Below are positions 62,793 through 64,000 of a stretch of 64,000 nt of DNA, one piece after another. The notes below the pieces were generated by a model that had not been told where the DNA came from, did not search any database, and worked only from the letters and a program-made list of their open reading frames with translations. Both the position numbers and the translations under genes were made by a program. Origin of the DNA: Carnegiea gigantea (taxonomy: Eukaryota; Streptophyta; Magnoliopsida; Caryophyllales; Cactaceae); NCBI GenBank assembly GCA_029747015.1, contig JAKOGI010002765.1, forward strand, positions 23,690 to 87,689, given 5' to 3'. Within the stretch, counting starts at the first letter, position 1, and each line of letters begins with the position of its first letter.

Positions 62793-64000
62793 TGATGTAA
62801 GTCCAAGGGAAGGATAGCAACCCAAGTTAACTCACGTCGAAGGAAGCTAGAAATCAAGCAATTTCTCACGGCCAAGAGTGGCACGGCCGTGCTTGATGGC
62901 ACGGGGTGACCGTGCCAATTCACTGCCTAGCTTGCCTAGGAAAGCTCTTCTTCACGGTTTTGTGATAGCTTTGAAGGTTTTTGAAAGTTCGATGCAATCA
63001 GCTATGTCAAGGCTTGATTTTGTGTGGATAAGAGGAATCAAAGGAGTAAGGAAGTGAGGGAAGTAAAGGAGGATAAAAAGACACTAAGAAGAACAAAGGT
63101 AATTCATGGTTTAAGAGGGGTGAAACCAAGAACTAGTTTGTGAACTTCAAGAGTGTTTAATGAAACTTGGATAGTTCTAAGCTAGATGATTAGATAAGAT
63201 ACACCACTAATCATTTAGCTTAGGGCCCTCAATCTTGGATTAGGATAAGATTCACCCCCTAACCAAAGATTGAGACTCACTTGATCACCACCTTAATCGG
63301 CCACAATTAAGGATAAGCAAGTTAAGTGTTTAGGAAATCACAAGACACAAAGTCTTTTCTGTCTACTGAAAATTCAACTCTATTCCTTCAAAATGAACAT
63401 ACAAGGCTTTATATGGCCTTGAGAGTACACAAATGAGCTTTCCTTCCAAGGGAGGAAAGTCATTAAACTTGCTAATCACTTCCTAACACACGGTTTACTC
63501 TAATACAAACCAAAAACTGAAAGCTTACTTTACAAAGCACTTAAATTATCTTCCTAAACCTTTCCTATGCATTAAGGAATGTAGATGACTCATTTTCCCA
63601 GCTAGAAAGGTAAGAGTGCATGGCTAGCCACCTCAAAAGGACTGAAGAATGCATGTGTTCCATGTCATGCTTGAGTGGTCAAATGAGGGCTTGCAAAATG
63701 GTGATGTTTTACTTGCTCCACGTGTCTCTCTCTCAAGTAGCTGAGTGGTGCTTGATCAAGCAGCTCAAAATGACCTGCTTGGCAGCCTTCCACCTTAAGC
63801 AAACCCCTTGAAGGAGAAAAACCACCAAGCTAAGCAACCGGGTGTCAAGCAGCCAGTTTCTGCCTCCACTTGCAACGCATGTTTGACACCTCAAATGATG
63901 ACTATTTGCTACGTTTCTTACATGGTTGGAAACCTCAAAATGTCTAGTTTACCCTCCATTTGGAATCGTAGCATTTGGACGTCATTTGCCCCCTGAACAA
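62793..64000 (-). repeat. CRM-F LTR, runs out of the window
   Basis: The minus strand ends GGACTTACATCA at 62793. It shares layout with 54163-55061, including a CACGG block near the LTR end. The U3 motif TTTGGACGTCATTTG lies near 63975. More than 1.2 kb is visible; the other end lies outside. The frames at 63620-63996 show no family motif. Confidence 0.6.
62878..62916 (-). promoter_or_regulatory. CACGG paired inverted repeats inside the CRM-F LTR
   Basis: Plus-strand GGCACGGCCGTGC and GGCACGGGGTGACCGTGCC, about 85-125 nt from the LTR end at 62793. Same relative position as 54939-54976. Confidence 0.6.

Noticed and set aside
63620..63996. Two small cysteine-containing ORFs at the right edge
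   Set aside because: They lie in CRM-F LTR sequence, overlap each other and carry no recognisable domain; the Cys residues do not form a knuckle.

Overview
The window looks like repeat-rich nuclear DNA of a flowering plant, probably a eudicot (weakly supported). I find no host gene, no structural RNA gene and no satellite array. Essentially every base I can classify belongs to nested LTR retrotransposons of the Ty3/gypsy (Metaviridae-like) superfamily. Two lineages are present. Most elements are CRM-type: the Gag carries a PEFEG..WLQTVERVF core, the protease reads IDGGS, the integrase tail ends in NVADLSPY/LRxNS, LTR ends are TGATG...CATCA, and the polyprotein frame runs into the 3' LTR. CRM elements concentrate in plant centromeres, so a centromeric or pericentromeric origin is a reasonable inference. 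The other lineage is a Tekay/Del chromovirus with a C-terminal chromodomain and 3.5-kb LTRs. Primer-binding sites are complementary to initiator tRNA-Met throughout.

Family names used here are local labels. CRM-A has LTRs starting TGATGGGGATCAGCC. CRM-B is non-autonomous, with LTRs starting TGATGCATATT and only about 0.6 kb inside. CRM-B' has a CRM-B LTR body with a different start. CRM-C starts TGATGGGGACCATC. CRM-D starts TGATGGAGGTCC. CRM-E starts TGATGTATATTTTC. CRM-F ends TTACATCA.

Layout. 1-1279: end of a CRM-C element. 1280-21408: left arm of an inverted duplication on the minus strand (CRM-E LTR, CRM-B elements I and II, a gag remnant), split by a complete 12.55-kb Tekay element at 6672-19225 with TSD TGGAT. 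21409-25356: a rearranged CRM-C element. 25328-28753: right arm of the inverted duplication. 28754-31656: a CRM-C integrase piece, then a CRM-A LTR and gag. 31657-36336: a minus-strand CRM-D element lacking its 5' end. 36337-54162: a tandem LTR-gag/pol-LTR-gag/pol-LTR array of CRM-A; its first unit is interrupted by a CRM-B element cluster (40356-44431, TSD CCAAG) and a solo LTR (46005-47155, TSD AAAAG). 54163-64000: a mosaic of CRM-F, CRM-A, CRM-B, CRM-B', CRM-E and a second Tekay-like fragment.

No element is fully intact. The Tekay polyprotein has one visible stop codon, the second CRM-A unit has a few breaks, and CRM-D keeps an intact-looking integrase. The signals that routine annotation would miss are: a paired inverted-repeat motif (GGCACGG..CCGTGC / GGCACGACCGTGCC) in the 5' leaders of several CRM families; an unrecognised 237-codon sense ORF plus a 10-bp stem-loop before gag in the Tekay element; U3 motifs shared between otherwise different LTR families; a 24-nt palindrome at the CRM-B LTR terminus; and CRM-B elements that encode little more than one zinc knuckle.
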